Source of the DNA: Ctena decussata
Taxonomy: Eukaryota > Mollusca > Bivalvia > Lucinida > Lucinidae
Assembly (NCBI GenBank): GCA_963989385.1
Contig: OZ022499.1
Coordinates: 103,648,786 to 103,712,785, forward strand
Length of the DNA stretch: 64,000 nucleotides
Reading direction: 5' to 3'
Position 1 is the first letter of the stretch, and the number at the start of each line of letters is the position of its first letter. The notes beneath the pieces were generated by a model. That model made no database searches. It saw only the letters and a list, made by a program, of their open reading frames with translations, and was not told where the DNA came from. A program made the position numbers and the translations under genes. Positions 1 through 12,963 of the stretch are shown here, in pieces.

Positions 1-1
1 T

Positions 2-61
2 GAAGTGTTAGGTGCTTTGGAAGCGAGTAACAAACCAAAGAAACGGAAACAGCAGATTTGA
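2..61 (+). CDS. Possible C-terminal coding fragment of an unidentified gene or retrocopy
   Basis: The window opens inside an open frame that reads 19 residues (EVLGALEASNKPKKRKQQI) and stops with TGA at 59-61. A canonical AATAAA follows at 119-124, a typical spacing for a 3' end. The lysine/arginine-rich end would suit a nuclear protein. The difficulty is that the first visible CCDC170 exon, at 489, matches the middle of that protein, so upstream CCDC170 exons should lie left of the window and this fragment would sit in a CCDC170 intron. It could be a nested gene, a processed retrocopy or chance. I do not recognise the protein. Confidence 0.25.
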   Translation, partial: EVLGALEASNKPKKRKQQI

Positions 62-130
62 TCAGAAATCAGCTGGGCAGCCTTGTGTATCATCAAATAC
101 ACCTTTAATTTAGAATTCAATAAATAGAGG

Positions 131-223
131 ATCTTACATGAGTGGTCATTTTATATTAAATTTATGAAACGATCCTTTGGCAAGTTTCATAAATTTCATA
201 TGAAATGACCACGAGTGTAAGAT
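131..223. repeat. Short inverted-repeat element (MITE-like)
   Basis: Arms beginning ATCTTACATGAGTGGTCAT on the left and ending in its near-complement on the right enclose a ~13 base loop. No coding potential. The rest of the stretch to 488 is AT-rich intron with no feature I can name. Confidence 0.5.
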
Positions 224-488
224 TCAGTTTATTATATGACCCTTTAAAATGGGATTTTAATGCCTTTAAACTGAACATTATTTCAATAAGAAAACGCATT
301 GTTGACATGGTCGTTGTCAATGAAGTTACGTGTACGTGTCAAATTGTTATTACACGTGTGATCATAAGATTTTTATGGCATGACGTTGTCCACTGAATAA
401 CAGCGACGTCATATGATAAAAGGAAATTTGTTTAGAAAGAAAGGTTCAAAAATACATTGAAATGTTATCCTTTTTTTTTCTTGAACAG

Positions 489-674
489 CTCACAGATCTT
501 ACAAACGAAAATTCAATGCTGAAGGGTAAGATTCTGACCTTGAATGAGACCCTGAATAACACGGAACTTGAAACAAAAGCCAGCAGAGAAACTATCATGA
601 GACTGGTATCAGAGGTCGGGAAAGAACAGAGAGATTTTGAAAGACGTACACATGAGATGGACGCTTTCAGATCG
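489..674 (+). CDS. CCDC170: CCDC170 exon a (first in window)
   Basis: Acceptor ttgaacag|CTCACAG, donor AGATCG|gtatga, 62 codons, phase 0 at both ends. Encodes LTDLTNENSMLKGK... with the family-conserved KASRETIMRL block and continuous coiled-coil character. Confidence 0.9.
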
Positions 675-3600
675 GTATGAGTTTGATTATCACCTCTTCT
701 TTGTGTTCATACCCTTTGTGTGTACTGCAGACTCTTTCTATTCCTCTTTTGAATGTACTCCAAATTTTTAACCCTTTTCAGACCAGAAACCCGTTTTGGA
801 GACATATGCAAATGGTGCAGACCCAGTTCAGACACTGCTGAATGGGACATCTGAACAGGGTCTGTACTATTTGCTAACAGGATTTCCTATGCAAAAAAAT
901 GTAAAAAGTCCACCCAAAACCCCTATAACTGTAAATTGACTCATCCAAATGTTAAGGATGGACAAGTCCACTGGCCAAAAAAGGGTTAAGCATGCAACTT
1001 GTTTTGATATTTCTATACAATTATAACTCTGTGTTTAGACACCTTAAGGTGTATGGGTACATCATCATATTTTTCTTCCATTATGACAAAGGGACACAAC
1101 TTTTGTGACTTCATGTTTGTTTCCCTGGATAAAAGATCCCTTTTTAAAAGAGATCTACTCTTAACAGAAAGAATTTGCTCACACTTGAGCAAATTCTTTC
1201 CTTTAAGAGTTGACCCCCAGTTGAGAAAGGGGGCTAAAAAGGTAATGGTAGAGTTACATCCCCTGAACACATACCCATTCACCTTGAACCAGTCCCCAAC
1301 TTAGTTCTGTAATAGGCACATCTATCATCATATTTGGGCAGCTCCAAAGGTTATATCAAAATGCTAAGACACCGTCTTTTGTGTTTCTCTAGTGTGAGAG
1401 TGTTTTTCTTCTCGTTGTTGGCAGTTTTTAATTGGCTGTCAGTAGAAGGGATTTGACACATACTCCGGAGAAGCCAAATATTCAGAAATAAAACTATATT
1501 TCTACAAATTGTATGTTACTGGCCTTTTTTCGGATATCAGTAATAGGTCTTATTTAATAACAACAATTAACTGATACTATCAAATTGATACGGCCGAAAT
1601 TTTCTGTAGTGCAAATTCAAGAGCAGATAATAAGATAGATTTTTGGATTAACTCTTACAGAATTACATAAAAGAGTTTTCTCCCCCTGGAGCAAGTTTTG
1701 TTTAAGAGTATTACCCATTTCGAAAGAGCTAATTTTCCAGCCAAGCAAACAAGAAGTCACAAAAGTTTTTTTTGGGGGGTTAGTTTTGGAAGGGAACATA
1801 ATGTCTAACAACCAAAAAAATGTAGAAGATATTAACTTTTCATGAACTTTAGTATATATACCATCTTAGACAAGTAAATGCTTTGACTTCTCATTAATGT
1901 AATCAGATTTTACATTCCTGAAAAAATTGAGAGTGCAGATTTTTCAAGGTCTGCCCAAATCAGGTTTAATTAGGGACATTGCCACTTGTGTAATTCTGTC
2001 CTTCCATTGGGTCTGCTGTGTGGGAATGAAGATGAAGGTGCTTCAATGATAGAGACCAAAAATGATAAATGTCTGTCCCTGCTCCTCTTTATTATTTTGC
2101 TTTCTTGTTTGTGATCGTCAGCTAGTGGCATGTTGAAGATAATAAGTTACCAATTTATTGTTTGCATATCTATGGTTTATCTGTCTTGGTATTCTTAGTA
2201 TGTGACTATGATGTTACCAGATTTACATATACACAACAAATGTTTTATAAAAATGTATAAAACTGAAATTATTAACTTCATTTAACTAGCTACTAATTCC
2301 AAGAGTCTTTCCTTAATATAAATGTTTTACAACGCAAGTGTAACAGACAGCATGTACTGGTAGCCATTGCCAGGGCTCAGCAAAATTTAATATTACGACT
2401 GAATAGGTTTCTGTTAGATGTCCCAAAAGTAAGGGTCCATACCTCAAGGTATTTTATCTTTTATTTTCCTGTGAACAACATTCAAGCCAATATTAGAATC
2501 AGGGCCTGGTTGTTCAAGCATCATTAACCTGAAAAAAGTTATAGTCAGGAATTTGCCAGGTCTTCTAATACCGTATACAAGATAATTTGCGGTGTTTCAT
2601 ATTTCGCGGTATTTCACAGTCAGTTAGAAACCGCTAATATTAAAATCGCGAAATAATTTCCTGTTTCTTACAAAGTATATTCTGTAGACACAGTGTGTGT
2701 TCATATATTTGCTCCGGTAATTGCTGGTACTTTTCACTTGAACCAATTCTTTCATTAACCTGCGATGAAAGAACTTGTTCGAGTAAAAAAAAAGTAGTTT
2801 TGCTTTTCGCGCATGTTGCTAACCGCGAAAATTAAAAATCACGGAAATTAATGTTTATGTTTTTGACCCTTAACCGTGAAAATTTGAACCTGCGAAAATT
2901 ACCGCATATACGGTATTATAAAATGAAGTATACTAATATTATTGCCAAACAAATGTGAGGAGCCTTTGCACTCCAAAGCACCTCATATATTTCCAACAAA
3001 AAATGCAGAGCTATTGCATACCATTAATTTGAAAATGCAGTGTCTTGTTAACTAATAATGTCACTAGTTTTGAACAATTAGGCCCAGTGTTTCTGTGAAC
3101 AATATAGGAGCCAATGTTAGGATCAGTTTTCTCTATGTTGAATATTTTGTCATTGTATGTTATTAAAGAGGAGCAGGGAGCGTACTGATGACAGATATTT
3201 ACGATCAGCTATGAAATCCCCTTCACGCTACAGGGAACGCAGCCAATCACCTGCACGCTATAGGGAACGTAGCATGTCACCACATTACCGTGAGCCTGGC
3301 CTTTCCAGAGTAGGTTTAGAATACTATCAATTTGCTTACTTCTCCTACTGCAATAGCTTTAATACTGAAGTAGTTCTTAGATTATATTAGATAAATGTAT
3401 TCAAAATAGGATATATGGGGAGTACCATATTTTTCTGATAAATGCCCCTTCTCTAATAAACACCTCTCATTTTTCCTGTTAAAAAGCTGCCAGATATTTT
3501 GGCAAGATAGGCTTTAGACCACTGAAGTTTGTTATGCACTTTCCAAAATTCATCTCAAGAATTTCATTTATGGAACTTCTGAATTGAGCTGACAGAACTG

Positions 3601-6600
3601 ACATTTATACAACTCTTAAAGTGCCAAAAAAGCCCAAGACAAAATTTTTGTCTGTAATATTTCGAAAAATGTTTTGTACAAGCTATTTCATATTGAGAAT
3701 TCAAAGAATAGAGGCATATATTGTAAATCCATATGAGGCAGCTCATTATAAGCTGCCTCCTTTGGGTAAAATCCATTGGGAAGTCTACTGTTTTCCTTTT
3801 TGGGACTTTAAGTGTGAAGGTCTTACAAAAACACCACTTAGGTGGAAACTTACCATGATAAGGGCACACCCCTATCCCACTCAGCTATGCCTGACAATCT
3901 TATTATGGTCAAAAGAGTAATGAATTCTTGTTGACCTTATTATGAAGCAAGCAAACATCACCAAGATTGACCTATTGATTCTCATGGTGCCACAAAAATC
4001 TGAGTATTGGGACAGATGTACAGACCTGGCCCCGAGGTTATAAAACTTTTTTATGCTCACCTCAACTGAGCATGAAATTTTACCTTCAAAAAGATTGCTA
4101 ATTGCTGATAAGTACAGTTGTTTTCTAGCTCAGTTTAGCTGAGTATGAAAATTCTCAGCTTATGAATATGAAAATGCCAACATTAGTTGAGAAAATTTCA
4201 TGCTCAGCTGAGTTGAGCACGAAAAAAGTTTTATAAACCTCAGAAAAATGTAATTCATTCCTTAAATGATTGAAATTGTTTCCTGATAGACAGTCAGATT
4301 GTTGTATATTTATCATCATCTACCACAAGTTTTGAAATATTTTGTGTTTAGTCTAAATGGCAAATTTAATGAGTACAGTCAAACCTGCTAATGTGGTCAC
4401 CTCTATTAAGGGATCACCTTTCTTAAGCAGCCACATTTTCTGGGTTCCTTGAACCAAATTATAGTGTAAATGAACCTGTATTAAGGGGTCACCTGTCTTA
4501 AGCAGCCAATTTTAGTCCTTCCCTTGGTGACCCCTTAAAACAGGCTCGACTGTATGTACAGACTGGTCTGGACAGGCATAGCATGAAGATTGGTTTTACA
4601 ATTTAGCTTAACTCTTAAGCTGTGAAAGAAAAGCAGACGACAAAATTTAAGTCTGCATTTTTTTTTTTAAATTTGAAATGTTTAGCCCTTGCTATTTGAT
4701 ACAGAGAAATCTGAGACTAGAGAGCAATCAGTGTAGATCCAGATGTGGAGGCTCATTGTGAGCTGTCTAATCTGGATCTTTGCCGTTTGTAATTTTTTTT
4801 TTCACTCTTTGTGCTTCAAGTGTTATAAGGAAACAATTTTCTAATACAGGAGAGAGATGTGGAAAGATCTGCCAGACAGGAACTAGAGAGAGAAATTGTC
4901 CTCTTGAAAGAACGTCTTGATGGGTCTCAGAGAGCACTGGAGGCAACAAGAGCCGAGCTTAATCTACGTGACACACGACTGTCAGAGCTTGACCGGGAGC
5001 TCCGCACCAGCACCCACACTGTACATACCCACAGCACACAGTACACACGATTCCTAGAGCAGCTTGCAGCTCTCCTGAGTGATGTTGAAGGAAGTGTTTA
5101 TGCTTCAGAAGAAGATGTTAGACGTAAGATTGAAACTCTCATCATCCTGGCCAGAGACTTCAGAGGGGTAGGTTACTTACTGTTTTAGCATGGTGTGAAC
5201 CTTTCTTGATATACAAAGCTGAAATGCTAGCATGTGTACATTTCCAGTAACATACCATATTAATCCTAATAAACGCCCCTGCTCTAATGAACGCCCCCTG
5301 CCTCTCTCAGAAAATAATGTTATATTTACATGTGTACTTGCATGAATTCCTGTTTGCTTTTCTGGATAAGGTAGCTCTTTGAAATAGGGTCTACTGTTAA
5401 AGGAAAGAATTTGCTCCTGTAGGAGCAAATTCTTTCCTTTAAGAGTTGACCCCTGTTGAGAAGGGAGGCAAAAATAGTAGAGTTGCTTCCTCTGAAACTT
5501 TATTCATAACCTTTATATTGCTTATCACAGGTACCTTAGCAGTGGCTGATTTTCTACACTTTAGGCTCTAAATAATGCTCCCCTTTTGCAAAGTGCAATG
5601 CCCCCGGGTGTTCATTAGGGTTTCTACGGTAATTATGGTCAGTGATGTCTTCTGGCATAAATGATATAGCGAAGACATCACTCAGAAAAGTTGATGTTAT
5701 TATCAAAGCAATTATGCCTTACCTTGAACTATCATGATTAACACATGAGATTGTCAGGCAGATGCAAATGTGGCTTCACTTCAGCTTTGTGGCTGTTACA
5801 AATTTTATTTGCCCAGTTTGCAGATGACAAAATTTATATTTGCAAAATTTCACAAAAATGTTTCATACAAGTTATACCACAGTTAGGATTCAAAGAATCT
5901 CACATACACAATTTCATTTCTGCAGAAGACTGAAGCCCTGGAAGACAGAGTAAGAACCCTAACAGAGCAGCTAGAAACTCAGTATGAACTACACAAGACT
6001 GCAGCACAGAGAGCGAGGAAGTCCGAGACAGACGCTCAGGAGTATAAGGAGAGGTTATGCTCTGCTGAAGGTGAACTAGCGGCAGGCGATGTTCTTAGAG
6101 ATGGATTCAGATCTGACAAGGAAATGGTGAGTGTTTGAATATATATTTTCTTTTTTTTATTCATTTCTGATAATTTCAAGCATTGGAGTGTGGCATAAAC
6201 ATCAGGACTTCAGAAATTCATCAGATTTTTTGGTGACAATTTTGCGATAGCTTTCTTCTTTCTGTATCTAAAATATATGTTATGACCCCTCATCAGAACT
6301 GCCTCCTCGATAAATCTGGCTGTGACTCCTAATTAGAAGACATCCTAAAAAGGGTCTACAACATGTTTTTATGAAGAATGATAAGAAATTAAAACCGGCA
6401 TTATCATAAAAAATAATCTTATCAGAAATTTCGTAAGGTGAATGGGTACACTTTCAGGGAAGCAACTCTTTCATTTTCATTTATGCCACCCTTCTCATTG
6501 GTGGTGCAGAGAAGCAGTCAGGTTATTTCCAGTCATAATGTGTTTATAAAATTTTATGGAGGGAGGGTCCCTAGGGAGAGTGTTTTTCAGGGCTTGTTGA

Positions 6601-9600
6601 AGTCACATTGAAGTTTTCATACTTCAGTATGATATAGAAAACTGCTGTAGTCATTAGGTTACAGTAAACCTATAGATATGTTCCTATACTGTACAATAGC
6701 TCAACATTTTCAATTTCAGTACATGGTGTGCTTACAAAAGCTTGGTGAAGCTATGAAAATGGACAGAATCTCCCTTGACATTGGTATGGACATGACAGTT
6801 GATGCTCTCATTGCACGTGCTCAACAGCTCGTAAAGCTTGAGAGAGATGCCCTGGCCGACCGCAGCACACAGATCTACAACCTTCAGCGCAAGGTGAAAG
6901 CACACAAAGAACAGCTGGACAGCAAAGATCTGCATATAGACCTGTTACGTAAGAAGATCACAACTTTGGAAGAAAAGATGCTAGGGAAATCAACGATAGA
7001 ACGAGAAAGAGATTCAGAAATTCTGAAACTCCGAAAGATGGATAAGTTGGTTGAGAAATACAAGATAAAGCTTGAAGATGCTAGACAGGAGATCACTAAT
7101 CTTAAAGCACAGCTGTTGGGTTCAAGTGAAATCAGGGTAAGTGAAAACAGCTACCATATTTGTTGGGCTATAAGACAGGTTCTCACACCACATACCCCCT
7201 CCACCCTTTCCAGAATGACCCAAAATATGTAAATCAGTCTTACTTACTCTCTTGTAAGATGGGTTTTCTCCTCAAAAACAACCCCAAAAAATCTGGATCT
7301 AGATCTTTTGGATTGTGTTGCAGGGGAAAAACTTGTCTTATCACTGAATGACAAGTGTAAACAGCAAAGTCTCAGCTTTTGCACTGGTAAAGACTCATGC
7401 CTTATAAATGTACGATTCCATTCTCAGCTGGAAATTAAAAATTCAAGCTTTAGCAGATAGTTGGCCAATACATGTTTTAAACAAGGCTGCTTGACTTGTA
7501 GACATGTAAAGCATATTTGGGCCTTAATTATGTTTGCATTAAAGTAAATGAACTGGCGGAGTTCTCACAAAACACCTGAAAGTGGCCAAACTTTCGGTTT
7601 GGCCACTTTCAGGAGTTTTGTGAGAACTCCAACAGTTTCTCTTTTACAAAGTTGAAATTTTGTACAAATATGCTTAACGTGCATATGACTTGAACACATA
7701 AGCTTGAATTGTTATTGTCCAAGCGAAAATGGAATTGCATGAGACTGATCAGAGTTTTCCTTTTGTTCTAGACTATTGATGCAACAGGGAAGGACATGAT
7801 TAGACTTTTGAGCTGTATGGCTGATCTGAGCTTTCTCTGTTTACACATTCCACATAGTACCATATTTATTCAGTTATATGATGGAGATTTCCCCCACCTT
7901 CCAACAGAACCCCAATATTTAGTTCCCCACTCTCCACCCCCCCCCCCCAACCCCCACCCCTCCCCTCTCCAAGAGAACCCTAGTTTCTAGATCCATCTTA
8001 TAAGTTAAGTCTACATTTTCAGCTTGTTTGGGAAGAGATAAATACTATCTTCAGTCAGAATTACACACAACTGGCCTTAATGTTTGGGATTCTAGAGAAA
8101 GGAAGTCCTGTCTTATAGTCAGATTATTACAGTTCCTCTTGAATGTTTTTCTTTTTACCACAATCTGTGACTGTTACTGTTGTTGTATTAGTGATTAAAT
8201 TTAATTAGTATTTGGCAATATTTGCCACTTTTGACCACTGAATTACTACCCATCGGGCACATGATGTCAGACTGATGTCACACTGATGTCAATGCGACAT
8301 CTTACATTGGAGTAATGACGTTGCATGGACATCAGTGTGACATCATTTTGACGTCATGTGCCTGCTGGGTATGACCTTTTTCAGCTATGAGAAAAAAAAA
8401 ATTTTCTACTTAAATGAAATGTTTCAAACCTTAATTTTTCATTTAATGACTCGGAGACACATATATGTGACTCATGTAAAACTTCAGAACAGTGGGAGAA
8501 ATCATGATTACAGTACTAAGGATAAAGTGTGTAAGTTGATCGTCACTCAAGTTTACAAAACAGAACAATAATGGACTGAGGGATTCAGGTCATTTCCTCA
8601 GCCTATCTGTTTAATTCTCTTCTTAAAGTCTTCATTGCTATTTTATCAATAGCCATCTTTTATGAACCAAGAAGAGGAACAAAACATTGTAAGAAACCTG
8701 TAAAAAGCACAATATATTGTTAGTCAATACTTACTATAGTAAATGATATATGAGCCGCGACACTAGAAAACCAACAAAGTGGTTGCGCATCCAGTGCAGA
8801 CTCAGATCAGCCTGGGCATCTGCCCAGACTGATCAGAGTCTTTGCTGTCAGCATGGAGATAGCTTAGACCCTTAGCTACCCGTTAAGCATTTCTGGAGGA
8901 CTCTGATCAGACTTGGTGGATGCCCAGGCTGATCTGAGTCTGTGCTGTGTGCACTACCACTTTGTTGGTTTTCTCGTGTCACGGCTCATATAAGGAACAT
9001 GGACTAAATACTTCCTGATGCAATACAATAAGTAGAGCTTTGAAAGTATTATATGCAAAATAATAAAGATATGTACATGTATTCATTTTATGCTTTGTAA
9101 GAGCTTTACCATAAGGCAGAAAAACTTGGTCCAAATATACAGTTTATGTGAAATTTCATTAAACTGGGTATACTTTCAGGGGAAGCAACTCTGCTAATAT
9201 AATTTTTGCTTCCCTTCTCAATAGATGTCAACTCTTAAAGGGAGGCATTTGGTTCTGTAGGAGCAAATTCCTTCCTTTAAGAATAGGCTTCATTTTGGAA
9301 GAGCTTAGCCTTTGAGGGATGCAAACAGGAGCATTTGTTGTTGTTGTTTTTTGCTACCTTCGAATATATTATTTGTATATACTTGTATTGCTGTAAGTTT
9401 TACAATATAAGCTTGCTAATATTATACATTCTGCTTATGCTGTAGTCAAACTTGACTTTAATCAGTACTTCATAGATATATTTCAGTTCAGAACATTTTC
9501 CAGGACTGTTTAAATGCAGTATTTAAACATTACTTTTTGTCCACCTATATGAAGCCAGCAAGTACAAACAATTTTCTTTGACAATTTAAATAAAGGAAAA

Positions 9601-12600
9601 TTCGTCACAATTCAGCTTTACAAAGAGTGTGAAAGGTATTGCATTAGTTATACTTTTATTTCAACACTATTCATTTCTCCTGCTATCATTTTAATGCTTT
9701 AGAACTGAAAGCACCAAAAAAAGCAGAGGAAAAAATTAACATCTGCAAACTTTTTAAAAAATGTTTCATTGAAACTGTATTATATTGAGAATCCAAAGGC
9801 TAGAGGGCGAACAGTGTAGATTCAAATGTGATGGTTCATTATGAGCTGTTTCATCTGGATCTATACTTTTTGCAAAGATTCAAATGAGGTGGCTCATTAT
9901 GAGCTGCCTCATTTGGAGCTGTGTGCTGTTTGCAAATTCATCTATATTTGAGCCCGTCCAGATAGAAATCGACCTTATGACATAAAAAGTCGATTTTTAG
10001 ATTTTCTGTTAGCTGAAGGCGCATGTAATTATAGAACAAAAAGGTAAAAACCGTTTGAAGTTATCTAGATTATTAAGGATGCTACGGCAGTTTTAAAAAC
10101 ACTGGTATCTAATGAGTTTTGCCACAATAACGTTACATGACGTCACGTAACGTTACACTGTTATGGAAAACGCCATTATCAATGTTTTCATTAGAAATGC
10201 ATATCACTATTATAACGTTAGCTCGGCAAACGCATGTAATTGCTCCGTTACTGCGTGTATGGATACATTCTGCTGAGGTGCAAGGACGGGGGGGGGGGGG
10301 GGGGGGGGGGTGGTGTCGGTACAAGAATTGAAATGCACACAAACGCATGTAATCAGTGTGAGAAGCTTTTCCCGTTAAAGAAAATTTGTAAGTAAAATTA
10401 AATCATGCTTTCGTCATCCAAGCTACCGTCGCAGTCACTAACAATTGGTGTCGCCTCAAATATTGATCAAAATATTCATTAGCTTTGGCTTCCAAAGAGC
10501 CGTTACCCATGTTGGTAAACCAGTTCATGGTTTTGAAGAATGAAAAAAAAGTAAGAAAAGAAAGAAAGAACGTGTCCAAAGGCATAGGATACGGGTGATC
10601 CCGCCTAGAGTTTCAAAAGATATTGAGCCTAATAATATGGAGGGTGAGCTATTTTGCAGTTTCAGACTTTGCTGTTTTTAACACAGCTTTAGGTGCCACC
10701 CTGACACATGTCTCTTGGGATAGGTAGAATACGTGGAAAGGCTTTGGTCCAGGTAAGTGTCATACCAAGTATGAACCCTGTACCCCTAACGGTAATCAAG
10801 AAATATTCCCGAAGAGCAGCTTTAACAAGAAATAAACGTAACATTCGGACTGACCGACATGCTTAAGTATGGCCATGCGCAGGTACTGACGATCAGGAAA
10901 CTTCATACCTACGGTGCACCTATGGCTTCGAGGGCATAAAGCAAAAGACATAATAAAAAAATAAATAAATAAATAAAAGCAAAAAAACATATTAAATAGA
11001 TAAATAAATAAATGAAAATACCTAATATTTTTTGACGTTTTGAAATACTTCAACTGTTTCTAAAGATAAGTAAGCAATTAAGTTTGTCATTTTCTTTTCA
11101 ACAAAGCAAAAAATTTGTTTCTGTGCAGGAGTCCTTCAGCAGCATTTTAACTTTAAGACAAGACCTCATTTCTGAAGAGCTACGCGTCCGAGAAAGTAAA
11201 AAAAAAGTCATAAAAGTCGTTTCCCTTTGTAAGAATGGTGGGAAAACACAGACATGTACCATTCACCTTAAATAAGTCAGGTCACAAGAGATGTCGCTTC
11301 TGCTTTGGAGCCCAAAGGCCGAGATTATATATGCGAATAGTGAACTCAAAGACACTCATGCGAAGGCTGATTATCTTCCGTGTGCTTCCTACGTGTAAGA
11401 AAACAGCCATTTTCTCATAAATGAATAATGAAATTGTTATCAGAGTAAATGATATTTGTATTTTACCTTGTGCGTAACTAATTGCAAATTTTGCAGGTAA
11501 ATATGTTTCAGGATAAAAAATATTCTTTTGAAAAATGCACTAATTTTGGTCAGTTTTTGCCCATTTAACATGGGGGCAAATGTTCCAGAACTGTTATTGT
11601 TTACCTCTGCACATGGCTATTTTCAACGGTAATGTGCATACAGATGATTGCATGCAGTGTAACTGTACCAATGATTTGAGAGAGTTTATATTTTCCACTC
11701 TGCGATAAACAGGATTAAAGAATCTGTATACAATTAAGCCTCGTTCACACGACCAAAGTTTCTTTGTTACGGAAACTTTAAAAAAGAAAGTTTGCGAAAG
11801 ATTTTGCGTCCACACGAAGGACATTATTTCCTAAAGAAAAATGTGGCATAGAATCTTTGTCAAATAAACTTTGGCAAGGAAATATTTGCTGCTGTGTTCA
11901 CACGATCAAACATCATTTGTCAAAGTTACCTGGACAAATAAACTTTGCCTGAGTGAACGGCTAGCCATGCCACATTTTCTTGGTTCAAAATCAAACCGAT
12001 TTGATTATGAGCAAAGTTTTTTGTGTTCATCTCCATAGCTAGTTTCTTTCTTACATATTCACTCAGACAAAATGTGTCATACAAACTTCGTCATATAAAT
12101 TAGTCAATGAAAATGTGGCATATTGTTTTATTCACGCAAGCGAATTTTTCTATGCTAAATCTACTTTGTAACAGAAACGTTGCACGTGTGAACGAAGCTT
12201 TACAAAAGAAGAGAGCAGGGCTTGTGACCATTACATCAAATATTAACACCCCATTTTTTCTGTAGCATTGATCAATAGAAAAAGCATGATTGAGAAAAGA
12301 TGAAGTTCTGAAAGTCTGAATCTGATTATGTATAAACAATAAAATAATGAAAGAGATTAAATGAGAAAACTAGTTTTTATGGCCAGCAAACCGACTGTAT
12401 TACTGCATGATGTTTGTTGTTGTTTCAAGTCTCCAACAGTTTTCGTCTGTTTTGTTCTGTTTCAATTCTCATAACGACGTTCCCCAAGTGGCTCAGCGGA
12501 CGTCGTTAGGAGAATTGAACTGAATTGAACTGAACTAGGGGACGTCGTAAGGAGAATTGAACTGAACTGTACTGAAAACACGTACCGCTGAGCCACTTGG

Positions 12601-12924
12601 GGAACGTCGTTAGGAGTATTGAACTGAACTGTACTGAAAACAGAAGTTCAATTCTTGTAACGGAGTCTTGGTTACATATTTCATACTGAACAGACGTTCA
12701 AATTTACATATAAATTTACTTGTCCTTTGCCGTTCTAACTCTAGCCTACATGTAAAAAATACGATATTTGAGTGTTAAAACAGTTTGACTTGTTTATGAT
12801 AGATCTATTTTATATGCTGGTATATTAGTTTTTATTATAGATGGTATAACAAGGGAGGGTACTGATAGTTCTAGAGTTAGCTGGTGTACATTAAGGATTG
12901 GAGAAAGCAGTTTCATTCATTATT

Positions 12925-12963
<39 letters not shown>

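Larger units (their letters stand above)
675..3168 (+). other. CCDC170 intron a-b: repeat content
   Basis: Holds a CTTTAAGAG-hairpin element (1044-1293), a related degraded copy (about 1620-1800), a TACCGTATA-ended element (2569-2916), and at about 2944-3090 a segment that recurs at 17770-17905. At 795-870 there is a variant of the hairpin module whose halves read 'gtgcagacccagttcagac'. No exon candidates seen. Confidence 0.6.
7137..9949 (+). other. CCDC170 large intron, left part: repeat content
   Basis: Contains a CTATAAGAC-type element (about 7150-7335 and a relative at 7855-8120), a long hairpin at 7560-7640, a C-rich stretch at 7936-7975, a small TIR element (8249-8369), a TGAGCCGCGACAC MITE (8750-8990), a CTTTAAGAG-hairpin element (9164-9325) and two hairpin modules (9705-9945). 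Nothing resembles an exon: the flanking exons are phase 0 and contiguous by homology. Confidence 0.65.

Noticed and set aside
7772..7990. Possible extra CCDC170 exon after ttttgttctag at 7771
   Set aside because: The flanking exons e and f join exactly as in the vertebrate protein with matching phase, the downstream frame runs into poly-C, and no donor is evident.
11116..11275. Exon-like frame after ttctgtgcag (ESFSSILTLRQDLISEELRV...)
   Set aside because: It reads like a short coiled coil, but lies inside the 3.65 kb TIR element and runs into CTTTAAGAG-element sequence (accattcaccttaa), with no convincing donor and no place in the CCDC170 alignment.
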